Origin: Thalassococcus arenae
Lineage (GTDB): Bacteria; Pseudomonadota; Alphaproteobacteria; Rhodobacterales; Rhodobacteraceae
Assembly (NCBI RefSeq): GCF_019104745.1
Contig: NZ_JAHRWL010000001.1
Span: 1,841,001 to 1,905,000, forward strand
DNA length: 64,000 bases
Direction of reading: 5' to 3'
Below, in pieces: positions 57,512 to 64,000 of the stretch. The number at the start of each line of letters is the position of its first letter. Position 1 is the first letter of the stretch. The position numbers and the translations under genes are program-made. Below the pieces are notes generated by a model that ran no database searches, was not told the origin of the DNA, and saw nothing but the letters and a program-made list of their open reading frames with translations.

Positions 57512-58215
57512 GACAGCCAGCGGCGCATCGTCCGTTCGAAGACGCCGGCGAAAAAGGCCAGAAGGTCTGTGCCCTGTGGCGGGGTGAACATGTGCGGGTC
57601 TTCCGATCCCATGACCAGCAGACCGGGCAGACGGCCAGGACCGAAATCAAGCTTCAGGCAGGCTTCGGACCGGATGTCGGCACCACAGGCGCCGTAGATC
57701 GTCGCGTTGCCCGCCTGCAACTGGCGCAGGGTGACCTGCCGCAACGGCGAATCGCGGCCATCGGCGAGATAGTCGGCGATGAAGCCCGGAGGAGCCACGG
57801 CCAGCACATCGCCCAGCTTCTTGAGGTTCGGATCGTCTTCCTGCTCGGGGCTTTCCAGCACGAGGCGCATCGCGTCCACGCGCAGGATCTGCGCAACCTC
57901 GGTGCCCAGGTCGCGCAGGAAGACCTCGAAATCCAGCGGGTCGAGCATCCGCAGCACGGCTCGGTGCACCTGGTTCGTGCCGGCAAGATTCTCATAGGCC
58001 GCGGCGATGACGGATCGATGCGTGTCTTCCAGCCGGTCCAGCCGTGCCTCGAGCCGTTCCATGGCTATGCCACGCAGGTCGACGATGTTGCCGCCCATGC
58101 TGCGTTCGTTGCCGGCGATCAGCGCATGCATCAGGTCGGGGTCGTCGAGGATCATGTCTGGGCGCGAGATGATTTCCTCGCGCAGGGTCTCTTCGATTCG
58201 TCGACTGCTGCTCAT
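57508..58215 (-). CDS. DUF484 (GAF-fold) protein
   Basis: A 235-residue protein. An N-terminal helical segment (RIEETLREEIISRPDMILDD, with P-D-x-(I/L)-L-D-D-P) is the DUF484 hallmark; a GAF-like domain follows. It is found next to xerC in many genomes but its role is unknown. The start at 58215 is the family N-terminus. Confidence 0.87.
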   Translation of the reverse strand: MSSSRRIEETLREEIISRPDMILDDPDLMHALIAGNERSMGGNIVDLRGIAMERLEARLDRLEDTHRSVIAAAYENLAGTNQVHRAVLRMLDPLDFEVFLRDLGTEVAQILRVDAMRLVLESPEQEDDPNLKKLGDVLAVAPPGFIADYLADGRDSPLRQVTLRQLQAGNATIYGACGADIRSEACLKLDFGPGRLPGLLVMGSEDPHMFTPPQGTDLLAFFAGVFERTMRRWLS

Positions 58216-58412
58216 GCCTGCCTCGGTCCGGTTGTGCCGCCTGCGTCGCCCGTGTCCGGGCCCGCGGTTTTTCTTGCTGCTTGCCCGTCTGTCGCCCCCG
58301 CCACCCCTGTCTGTCAAGCCGTCTGCCGGTGCTGGACCCGCCGGCGTTGCAGTGCGGACCCGCTTTGCAGGGCACGGCGGTCGTGGCATGATCGGATCAA
58401 AACGGAGAACCC

Positions 58413-58733
58413 ATGCCCAATATCACCTATCCCAGCCCGGTCCAGACCGTCATCACAACGTTCGAGACCTCGCCCGGCACGTGCCAGGACCTTCTGGACG
58501 AGTTGCAGGATGCCTATGCGTCCTTCATCTCGAAACAACAGGGCTTCGTCGCGGCCGGTCTGCATGTCAACGACGCCCAGACCCGCATCGCCAATTATTC
58601 CCAGTGGCAAAGGCGCGAGGATTTCCAGGCCATGCTGCGCAGCGACGAGATGCGCCAGCGCAACCGGCGGATCAACACGCTGTGCCGGACCTTCGAGCCG
58701 GTAATGTACGACGTCGCCGCGGCCTTCGATTGA
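58413..58733 (+). CDS. Antibiotic-biosynthesis-monooxygenase (ABM) domain protein
   Basis: A 106-residue ferredoxin-like-fold protein: TTFETSPGTCQDLLDELQDA, then GFVAAGLHVNDAQTRIANYS and WQRREDFQAML, the ABM pattern. The family includes small oxygenases and haem-degrading enzymes; the substrate here is unknown. The universal stress gene begins 78 bp downstream. Confidence 0.85.
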   Translation: MPNITYPSPVQTVITTFETSPGTCQDLLDELQDAYASFISKQQGFVAAGLHVNDAQTRIANYSQWQRREDFQAMLRSDEMRQRNRRINTLCRTFEPVMYDVAAAFD

Positions 58734-58743
58734 TGGCGATTAC

Positions 58744-58757
58744 CTGACCTGCGTCAA
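58744..58757. promoter_or_regulatory. FNR-like box upstream of the universal stress gene
   Basis: CTGAC-CTGC-GTCAA matches the FNR/Dnr-type dyad TTGAC-N4-GTCAA at nine of ten arm positions. Its centre is 61 bp before the start codon, so a start of transcription near 58792 would place it at -41.5, the class II activation position. Confidence 0.5.
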
Positions 58758-58811
58758 TGTGATGACGCTGCATTGCGATACAGTTCGGCAGCATCCAAGG
58801 AGGTGACAGCC

Positions 58812-59222
58812 ATGTACCGCAATATTCTGGTGCCAATCGCATTCGACACGGACGAAACCAAGGCCAAGACCGCGATGGCCGCGGCCAAGCTGTTGGCTTC
58901 GGACGATGCCAAGATCACCCTTCTGCACGTGATGGAGCAGATCCCGGGCTACGCGATCAGCTACATGCCCAAGGACTACATCACCCAGTCGCGGACCGCG
59001 ATCGTCGAGGAACTGGATGCGATGGCGGCGACGCTCGACAATGCACAGGGTGTCGTGGTCGACGGTCATTCGGGGCGGACGATCCTGGACTGGGCGGACG
59101 AGCACAAGGTCGATCTGATCGTCATCGCGTCGCACCGGCCGGGCATGCAGGACATGCTGCTGGGATCGACGGCGACGCAGGTCGTGCGCCATGCCCGCTG
59201 TGCAGTTCACGTCCTGCGTTGA
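58812..59222 (+). CDS. Universal stress protein, UspA family
   Basis: A 136-residue single-domain protein: MYRNILVPIAFDTDE and the ATP-binding type pattern VDLIVIASHRPGMQDMLLGS, then TATQVVRHARCAVHVLR. AAGGAGGTGA, a near-perfect Shine-Dalgarno sequence (58797-58806), precedes it. Together with the FNR-like box this suggests strong expression at low oxygen. Confidence 0.92.
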   Translation: MYRNILVPIAFDTDETKAKTAMAAAKLLASDDAKITLLHVMEQIPGYAISYMPKDYITQSRTAIVEELDAMAATLDNAQGVVVDGHSGRTILDWADEHKVDLIVIASHRPGMQDMLLGSTATQVVRHARCAVHVLR

Positions 59223-59262
59223 TTGACAGATCCGGATTCCGGCGCATCTTGCGCGCCGGAGC

Positions 59263-59817
59263 ATGTCGATGACCAAGACGACCCTGGCCGAACGTGACGG
59301 CTTGCCGGACGCATTGCGCGTGTTGCTGGCCGATTTCCCGCGTGCTGGCTGGGACGGCCATCCGCATTTCGCCGGGCTGGTGGCGTTCTGGCTGGACCGC
59401 CATTTGATGTTCCGTCAATTGCTGGATGCGCTGCGCTCGGATGCCGAACAGGTTCTCGACGCCGGTCTCGATCCGCAGACGCATCGCGTTCGGTTGTCGC
59501 GGTTGGGCGGGATGCTGGTGCAGCAGTTGCATGGCCACCACCAGATCGAGGACCACCATTACTTTCCCGTCCTGACGCGACTGGAGCCGCGGCTGGCGCG
59601 CGGCTTCGATCTGCTGGACGGCGACCATCAGGCGCTGGACGGGCTGCTCGACCGTTTCACGCGCCGTGCCAACGCCGCGCTTTCGGCCACGGATCAGGTC
59701 GGCCGGTTGCGATCCGAACTGCAAACGCTGGAACGCCTGATCGGTCGGCATCTCGAGGACGAGGAAGACCTGATCGTGCCGGTGATCCTGAAACACGGGC
59801 CCCACCGATTGGGCTGA
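59263..59817 (+). CDS. Hemerythrin HHE-domain protein
   Basis: A 184-residue helical protein. Metal-ligand histidines and glutamates are spaced as in HHE domains: LDRHLMFRQL, HGHHQIEDHHYFPVL, DGDHQALDGLL and HLEDEEDLIVPVILKHG. It probably binds a di-iron centre and may sense or store oxygen or nitric oxide. It follows the universal stress gene by 40 bp and may share the FNR control. Confidence 0.87.
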   Translation: MSMTKTTLAERDGLPDALRVLLADFPRAGWDGHPHFAGLVAFWLDRHLMFRQLLDALRSDAEQVLDAGLDPQTHRVRLSRLGGMLVQQLHGHHQIEDHHYFPVLTRLEPRLARGFDLLDGDHQALDGLLDRFTRRANAALSATDQVGRLRSELQTLERLIGRHLEDEEDLIVPVILKHGPHRLG

Positions 59818-59940
59818 GACAAAGAGCCGTGTTTCGCGTTCATCAACAACGCGTTTCAAACTGATGTCCAATCGGTGTCCAATTTGGGCCACAAACCCGG
59901 GCTAGCGTTCGGTTGCTGACCCAGAATGCGAGCCCGCGCC

Positions 59941-60891
59941 ATGCACTTGTCCGTTGTCGTGCCCTGTATGAACGAAGAGGCGTCGATCCCCGGCCTCGTC
60001 GCGCGTCTGGCCGCCGCTGTCGCGCCGTGGAAGGACCGGGCCGAGATCATCCTGGTCGATGACGGCTCGACCGACGGCACGTGGGCGGCGATCGGGGCCG
60101 CGCAGGCGACGTGTGCGCAGTTGCGCGGATTGCGCCTGTCATCGAACCGCGGCCACCAGGTTGCGCTGACCGCCGGGCTCGAGGCGGCGCAGGGCGAACG
60201 CATTTTCATGCTGGACGCCGATCTGCAGGACCCGCCCGAACTGCTGGCCGACATGATGGCGATGATGGATCGCGGCCATGACGTGGTTTATGGCCGCCGG
60301 ATCGAACGGCAGGGAGAGACGCTGTTCAAGCGCGCCACGGCATTCGCCTTCTACCGGCTGCTGAACATGATGTCCGACGTGCCGATCCCGCGCGACACCG
60401 GCGATTTCCGGCTGGTCAACCGCCGCACGCTGGATGCGGTGCTGGCGATGCCGGAAAAGGCGCGATTCATCCGCGGCATGTTCGCCTGGGCCGGTTTCAG
60501 CCAGATTGGCATCGAGTATGTCCGGGCGCCGCGCGAACTGGGCGAAACCAAGTATCCGCTGCGCAAGATGGTGCGGTTTGCCGTCGATGCGATGACCGCG
60601 TTTTCCACCAAGCCCTTGAAACTGGCGACGCGGCTGTCTTTTGCCAGCCTCGCGGTGGCGGCGCTTATGATGGTGTACGTGATCCGGTCGCTGATCCTGT
60701 ATCAGACCGCGCCGGGCTGGGCATCGGTGGTGATGGCCATCAGCGCGTTTTCGGGTGTGCAACTGCTGACGCTGGGTATCCTCGGCGAATATATCGGCCG
60801 GCTCTATGTCGAGGCCAAGAATCGCCCGCTTTATTTCGTCGCCGACGAACTCGAGCCTGCCCCGCCGGTCGCCCTGGTCAAACGCGCATGA
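59941..60891 (+). CDS. GT2 glycosyltransferase, GtrB/DPM-like
   Basis: A 316-residue protein. The GT-A domain has LSVVVPCMNEEASIPGLVAR, LVDDGSTDGT, FMLDADLQDPPELL and DTGDFRLVNRRT; two C-terminal helices ([22 protein letters not shown] and ISAFSGVQLLTLGILGEYIG) anchor it. GtrB enzymes move a sugar from a nucleotide to undecaprenyl phosphate. First gene of a four-gene cassette with ATGA or GTGA overlaps. ATG at 59926 is possible. Confidence 0.9.
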   Translation: MHLSVVVPCMNEEASIPGLVARLAAAVAPWKDRAEIILVDDGSTDGTWAAIGAAQATCAQLRGLRLSSNRGHQVALTAGLEAAQGERIFMLDADLQDPPELLADMMAMMDRGHDVVYGRRIERQGETLFKRATAFAFYRLLNMMSDVPIPRDTGDFRLVNRRTLDAVLAMPEKARFIRGMFAWAGFSQIGIEYVRAPRELGETKYPLRKMVRFAVDAMTAFSTKPLKLATRLSFASLAVAALMMVYVIRSLILYQTAPGWASVVMAISAFSGVQLLTLGILGEYIGRLYVEAKNRPLYFVADELEPAPPVALVKRA

Positions 60892-61292
60892 GTGTGAGGG
60901 GTGGTAAGATCGGGCGTTTCGCGCTGGTCGGCGTCGCCGTCGCGCTGGCCTATGTCGCGCTGTACGTGCTGTTTCTGGGTGCGGGTCTGGGCCGGCCCTG
61001 GGCCAACGGGCTGGCATTCGGGCTGGCCATCGCACTGCAATATGCCGGGCAAGGCGCCTTTACCTTTGGCCGCCGGCTGCGGGACGGCGCGCAGATGCTG
61101 CGGTTTGGCGTCATGGTCGGACTGGGCTTTGCCACTTCGCTGCTGGTGACCAGCGGCATCGGTCCGGCGATCGGTCTGGCCGACTGGATGGCCGCCGCCG
61201 CCGTGACGGGAATCCTTCCGGTACAGAATTTCGTCATCATGACCCTCTGGGTCTTCGCATCTCCGATCGAACGGATGGACGGTTTGTCATGA
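60888..61292 (+). CDS. GtrA-family flippase
   Basis: A 134-residue protein with four transmembrane helices: RFALVGVAVALAYVALYVLF, ANGLAFGLAIALQYAGQGAF with the family F-x-(F/N)-R-x-W-like TFGRR, and two more. GtrA proteins flip lipid-linked sugar across the inner membrane. ATGA overlap with both neighbours. Confidence 0.9.
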   Translation: MSVRGGKIGRFALVGVAVALAYVALYVLFLGAGLGRPWANGLAFGLAIALQYAGQGAFTFGRRLRDGAQMLRFGVMVGLGFATSLLVTSGIGPAIGLADWMAAAAVTGILPVQNFVIMTLWVFASPIERMDGLS

Positions 61293-62053
61293 CCCATGTC
61301 TACAACAACACCTTTTTCGACTACATCGACGAAGGCGCGCGTCGCTCGGCCCGCGCGTTCATCGATCTGCTCCAGCCGCATCTGGACGCGGCCAGCGTGC
61401 TCGACCTGGGCAGCGGGCGCGGCGTGTGGCTGGACGAATGGAGCAAGGCCGGGGTGGCGGATGTGCTGGGCGTGGACGGCGACTATGTCGACCGATCCCG
61501 CCTGGCCATCTCCTCGGACGATTTCCTCGCCGCCGATCTGACCCGGCCTGTCGACACCGGACGCCGCTTCGACCTGGCGCAAAGTCTCGAGGTAGGCGAA
61601 CACCTGCCGACCGAGGCGTCCGACGCGCTCGTCGACAGTCTGACGCGGGCGTCGGACCGCGTGCTTTTCTCGGCCGCGGTCACCGGGCAGGGCGGCGAAT
61701 TTCACGTCAACGAACAGCCGCTGTCCTTCTGGCAGGGCCTGTTTGCCGCACGCGGCTACCGCGCCTATGACTGCATCCGCCCGGCCCTGAGCGACAATGG
61801 CGATGTCGAGCCTTGGTATCGCTATAACGCGGTGCTCTACGTCAACGAAGCCGGCCGCGCAGGCTTGCCCGTTGCCATCCTGCGTCACGCGGTGCCCGAA
61901 GGGCAGGCGGTTGCGAATGGCGGCAACTGGCCCTGGCGCCTGCGCCGCGCGGTGGTGTCGGTCCTGCCGCAGGGCACCGTCACCCGCATCGCACAGACCC
62001 GCGCCGCGCTGATCGCCGCGCAGGCACGCGCCCGGTCGGGTCTTGCCGCGTGA
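61289..62053 (+). CDS. SAM-dependent class I methyltransferase
   Basis: A 254-residue protein. Motif I is VLDLGSGRGVWLDEWSKAG, followed by VLGVDGDYVD and DLAQSLEVGEHLP. The C-terminal quarter is basic. Placed between GtrA and a polytopic protein, it may methylate a sugar or a glycan end; this is inferred from context. Confidence 0.85.
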   Translation: MTHVYNNTFFDYIDEGARRSARAFIDLLQPHLDAASVLDLGSGRGVWLDEWSKAGVADVLGVDGDYVDRSRLAISSDDFLAADLTRPVDTGRRFDLAQSLEVGEHLPTEASDALVDSLTRASDRVLFSAAVTGQGGEFHVNEQPLSFWQGLFAARGYRAYDCIRPALSDNGDVEPWYRYNAVLYVNEAGRAGLPVAILRHAVPEGQAVANGGNWPWRLRRAVVSVLPQGTVTRIAQTRAALIAAQARARSGLAA

Positions 62054-63474
62054 CACTGGCGCAGACCGATCCGGGCATCCTGCGGACCGAGGCGGATGCG
62101 CGCGCCGCATCCGGCACGGGGGCGCTGTTTCTGCTGGCGCTTTTGGCCGTCCTGCTGATGTCGTTGCCCAACCTGGTCGATCCGTTCATCCGCCACGACG
62201 ACTACCCGGCCTATTTCGCCGATCCGGCGGGGTTCTGGGACAAGACGCTGCATGAAGGCCGCTGGGTCAACTACCTGTGGCACCTGCGCGAGATCGTCAC
62301 CCCGGCCTGGCTCAACTTCGCCGTCTACCAGGCGCTCTGGGCCTGTTTCGCGGCGTCGCTGGCAGTGGCGGCGCTCGGCCGGTCCGCTGTGGGATTTTTC
62401 GGCGCGCTGCTTGTGGGTTTCGTTCTGGTCGCGCCACCGGCCAGCCTGATCGCGCTGTGGTTCAACACGCTGCTGCCCGGCATGGCGCTGGTCGCGCTCT
62501 ACGCGGTGCTGGCCAACCGGCTGAGCGTCGTCGCGCACCGTGCCCTGTTGCCGCTTTTCGTCATCCTGACCTTCATGGCCTACACGACGTTTCCGGTGCT
62601 GTTGCTGGCCATCTGCCTGGTACGCACCCGGCGGCGGTCGCTGGCCGATCTGGCGGGGCTGTGGCTGCTGTTCGTGGCCAGTTTCGCCGCAGCGGTTCTG
62701 ACCACCTATGCGATCAACTGGCAGGTTCACGGTGTCTTCGGTGTGCCGCTGGCCGATTGGCGCCAGGCAAATCCGGCGGACAGCCTGTCCGATCTGCGTG
62801 CCAACCTGCCGCTGGTCGCCGAGAGCCTGTCTGCATTCCTGCACCGCACCAGTTTCGAATTCGTCCCGGCGATCTGGTTTCACCTTGGCCTGCTGGCGGT
62901 CTCGACGGCCGTCCTTCTGCGCCGCGCGCCGCTCGAGGCGCTATACCTCCACGCCGGTCTTGCGACCGGGCTGGCGCTGGTCGTCGCGCAGGTCCTCAAG
63001 CTCGGGGTCGAGGTGCCGCCGCGCGCCTTCATCTTCGCCTGGGTCTTCTACGGGCTGATCGCGGTGCGCGCAGCGCAGATGCTTGGTGATGGGCCGGGCC
63101 TTGCGGGCCGACTGGTGCGCAACGCGGTCATCCTGGTCGCCGCCAGCTACATGCTGCAAACCGCCACGCAATTCGCCAGCTACCGGGCATGGCAGGGCGA
63201 AACCCGTGCCTTGTCGACCCTGCTCGAAGGCGTCCGTGGCCCGGTCCTTGTGGATGGCGACCCGATGAAGCTGGCGTCGGCACGGCGCGCTTTCGTCCAG
63301 ACCCGCGATGCGCTTGGCTATCGGATGCAGCAAGTGCGCGGGCGGGGCGTCGCACGGTGCGCCGCGCCGGATTGCGCGGATGCGGTTCTTGGGCGCGTGA
63401 CGGCGCGAACGGACTTGCCCGGCGGTTTGCATCTGCGCTTGCACGAAGGCGGCGCAGTGCTGCGCATTCCCTGA
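62050..63474 (+). CDS. Polytopic membrane protein, GtrC-like position
   Basis: A 474-residue protein with about ten to eleven transmembrane helices and a soluble C-terminal part. The first loop has an acidic pair, [15 protein letters not shown], similar to the DD or DE of GT-C glycosyltransferases. Such proteins (GtrC, oafA-like neighbours) transfer the lipid-linked sugar onto surface polysaccharide. GTG start in a GTGA overlap. No named family recognised. Confidence 0.75.
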   Translation: MTLAQTDPGILRTEADARAASGTGALFLLALLAVLLMSLPNLVDPFIRHDDYPAYFADPAGFWDKTLHEGRWVNYLWHLREIVTPAWLNFAVYQALWACFAASLAVAALGRSAVGFFGALLVGFVLVAPPASLIALWFNTLLPGMALVALYAVLANRLSVVAHRALLPLFVILTFMAYTTFPVLLLAICLVRTRRRSLADLAGLWLLFVASFAAAVLTTYAINWQVHGVFGVPLADWRQANPADSLSDLRANLPLVAESLSAFLHRTSFEFVPAIWFHLGLLAVSTAVLLRRAPLEALYLHAGLATGLALVVAQVLKLGVEVPPRAFIFAWVFYGLIAVRAAQMLGDGPGLAGRLVRNAVILVAASYMLQTATQFASYRAWQGETRALSTLLEGVRGPVLVDGDPMKLASARRAFVQTRDALGYRMQQVRGRGVARCAAPDCADAVLGRVTARTDLPGGLHLRLHEGGAVLRIP

Positions 63475-63493
63475 TTGCGGTCTCGGCGGGCGA

Positions 63494-63569
<76 letters not shown>

Positions 63570-63638
63570 AACGGGCCTGTGATTGTGCCATCGACAGCGC
63601 TCTGTCAACGGTTCAATCTGCGCGGGCGAGGTGCCGAT

Positions 63639-63905
63639 ATGCGACATGTTTTCATCCTTTCGACATGCCTGTTTCTTGTCGCCTGTTCCAGGCCATCCGA
63701 CCCCTGGCCCGATCGCGCGGATGCCTGCGGCGCGGCGGCCTTTTCCGCGGCCGTGGGTCAGCCGGCGGTGGCGCTTGCGCTGCCGACCGACAGGCCGGTG
63801 CGCGTCATCGCGCCGGGCCAACCGGTGACGATGGATTACAATGCGGAAAGGCTGAACGTGTTGGTCGACAGCGTCGGTATCGTGACCGAATTGCGCTGTG
63901 GCTAG
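63639..63905 (+). CDS. I78-like peptidase inhibitor lipoprotein
   Basis: An 88-residue exported protein with a lipobox (CLFLVAC, cysteine at about residue 16). The mature part, with [20 protein letters not shown] and [16 protein letters not shown], fits the Inhibitor_I78 family: small periplasmic proteins with a potato-inhibitor-like fold. Family match by motif only. The stop overlaps that of the next gene. Confidence 0.78.
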   Translation: MRHVFILSTCLFLVACSRPSDPWPDRADACGAAAFSAAVGQPAVALALPTDRPVRVIAPGQPVTMDYNAERLNVLVDSVGIVTELRCG

Positions 63906-64000
63906 ACCGGGCGGCGCGCAGTCAGATCGGTCAGGATCGATACGGCGACCGATGCCAGCACCACGCCAGAAAAAAGATAGAGCCCGTAAAGCGGCTCGAC
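63902..64000 (-). CDS. C-terminal fragment of a membrane protein
   Basis: The last 32 codons of a gene running in from the right edge: one strong helix ([20 protein letters not shown]) and a basic tail ending RRPV. It may be the end of a transporter, but too little is visible to name it. Confidence 0.55.
   Translation of the reverse strand, partial: VEPLYGLYLFSGVVLASVAVSILTDLTARRPV

Overview
The window is chromosomal DNA from an alphaproteobacterium, most probably of the Rhodobacteraceae (Roseobacter/Rhodobacter group). The evidence is the GC-rich coding with GTG and TTG starts, a CcrM-type GANTC methyltransferase, an RpoHII-type sigma-32, a three-gene petABC operon for the cytochrome bc1 complex, the DUF1127, DUF6525 and DUF2161 small families, FnrL-type boxes and a CIRCE-controlled groESL. 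No transposase, phage gene, integron or CRISPR array was seen; most of the window is core genome with short accessory inserts.

Layout. 0-8.5 kb: end of an ABC-2 permease, a YeeE/YedE sulfur-compound transporter divergent from an MFS permease, prmA, a small membrane protein, a DUF1127 gene divergent from ruvC-ruvA-ruvB, an Acr3 arsenite-type permease and an unknown gene. 8.5-13.3 kb: trpS, a rhomboid-fold protein that lacks its catalytic residues, a phospholipase D-like gene and murJ. 13.3-18.6 kb: the clearest accessory block, lying between murJ and glnD. It holds a 1.1-kb stretch without a credible gene but with two related inverted repeats, a LysR regulator, a DUF481 outer-membrane protein, and a quorum-sensing operon (XRE regulator, LuxR, a possible 11-codon leader, LuxI) closed by a strong terminator. 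18.7-28.5 kb: glnD, an LpoA-like lipoprotein, rsmI-yraN, gshB-hydrolase, comM and a GST fused to a YHS-like tail. 28.5-33.6 kb: rpoH (RpoHII type, behind a probable RpoE promoter) with a ChaN-family gene, an SRPBCC gene, coaBC, dut and a membrane-anchored MoeB/ThiF protein.

33.6-45.7 kb: M3 peptidase, TraB/GumN protein, DUF2161, two EamA transporters, DUF1992, groES-groEL, a polymer-forming-type membrane protein, rnhB and ccrM, whose leader carries four GANTC sites. 45.7-52.2 kb: a chemoreceptor, aroC, then a TPP riboswitch controlling thiB-thiP-thiQ. 52.2-59.8 kb: petABC, an outer-membrane protein, a second GST, DUF484-xerC, an ABM monooxygenase, a universal stress protein behind an FNR-like box, and a hemerythrin-domain protein. 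59.9-64 kb: an overlapping four-gene cassette (GT2 glycosyltransferase, GtrA flippase, methyltransferase, polytopic protein) that looks like a Gtr-type surface-glycan modification system, tRNA-Ala(CGC), an I78-like lipoprotein and a truncated membrane protein.

The most interesting observations are regulatory: the leader ORF and hairpin covering the luxI start codon, a dyad over the -10 region of the XRE-luxR-luxI operon, GANTC clustering before ccrM, a perfect palindrome over the thiamine-operon -35 box, a composite hairpin element placed right after two unrelated stop codons, and the catalytically dead rhomboid. Function and regulatory assignments rest on motif reading alone; no database search was possible.
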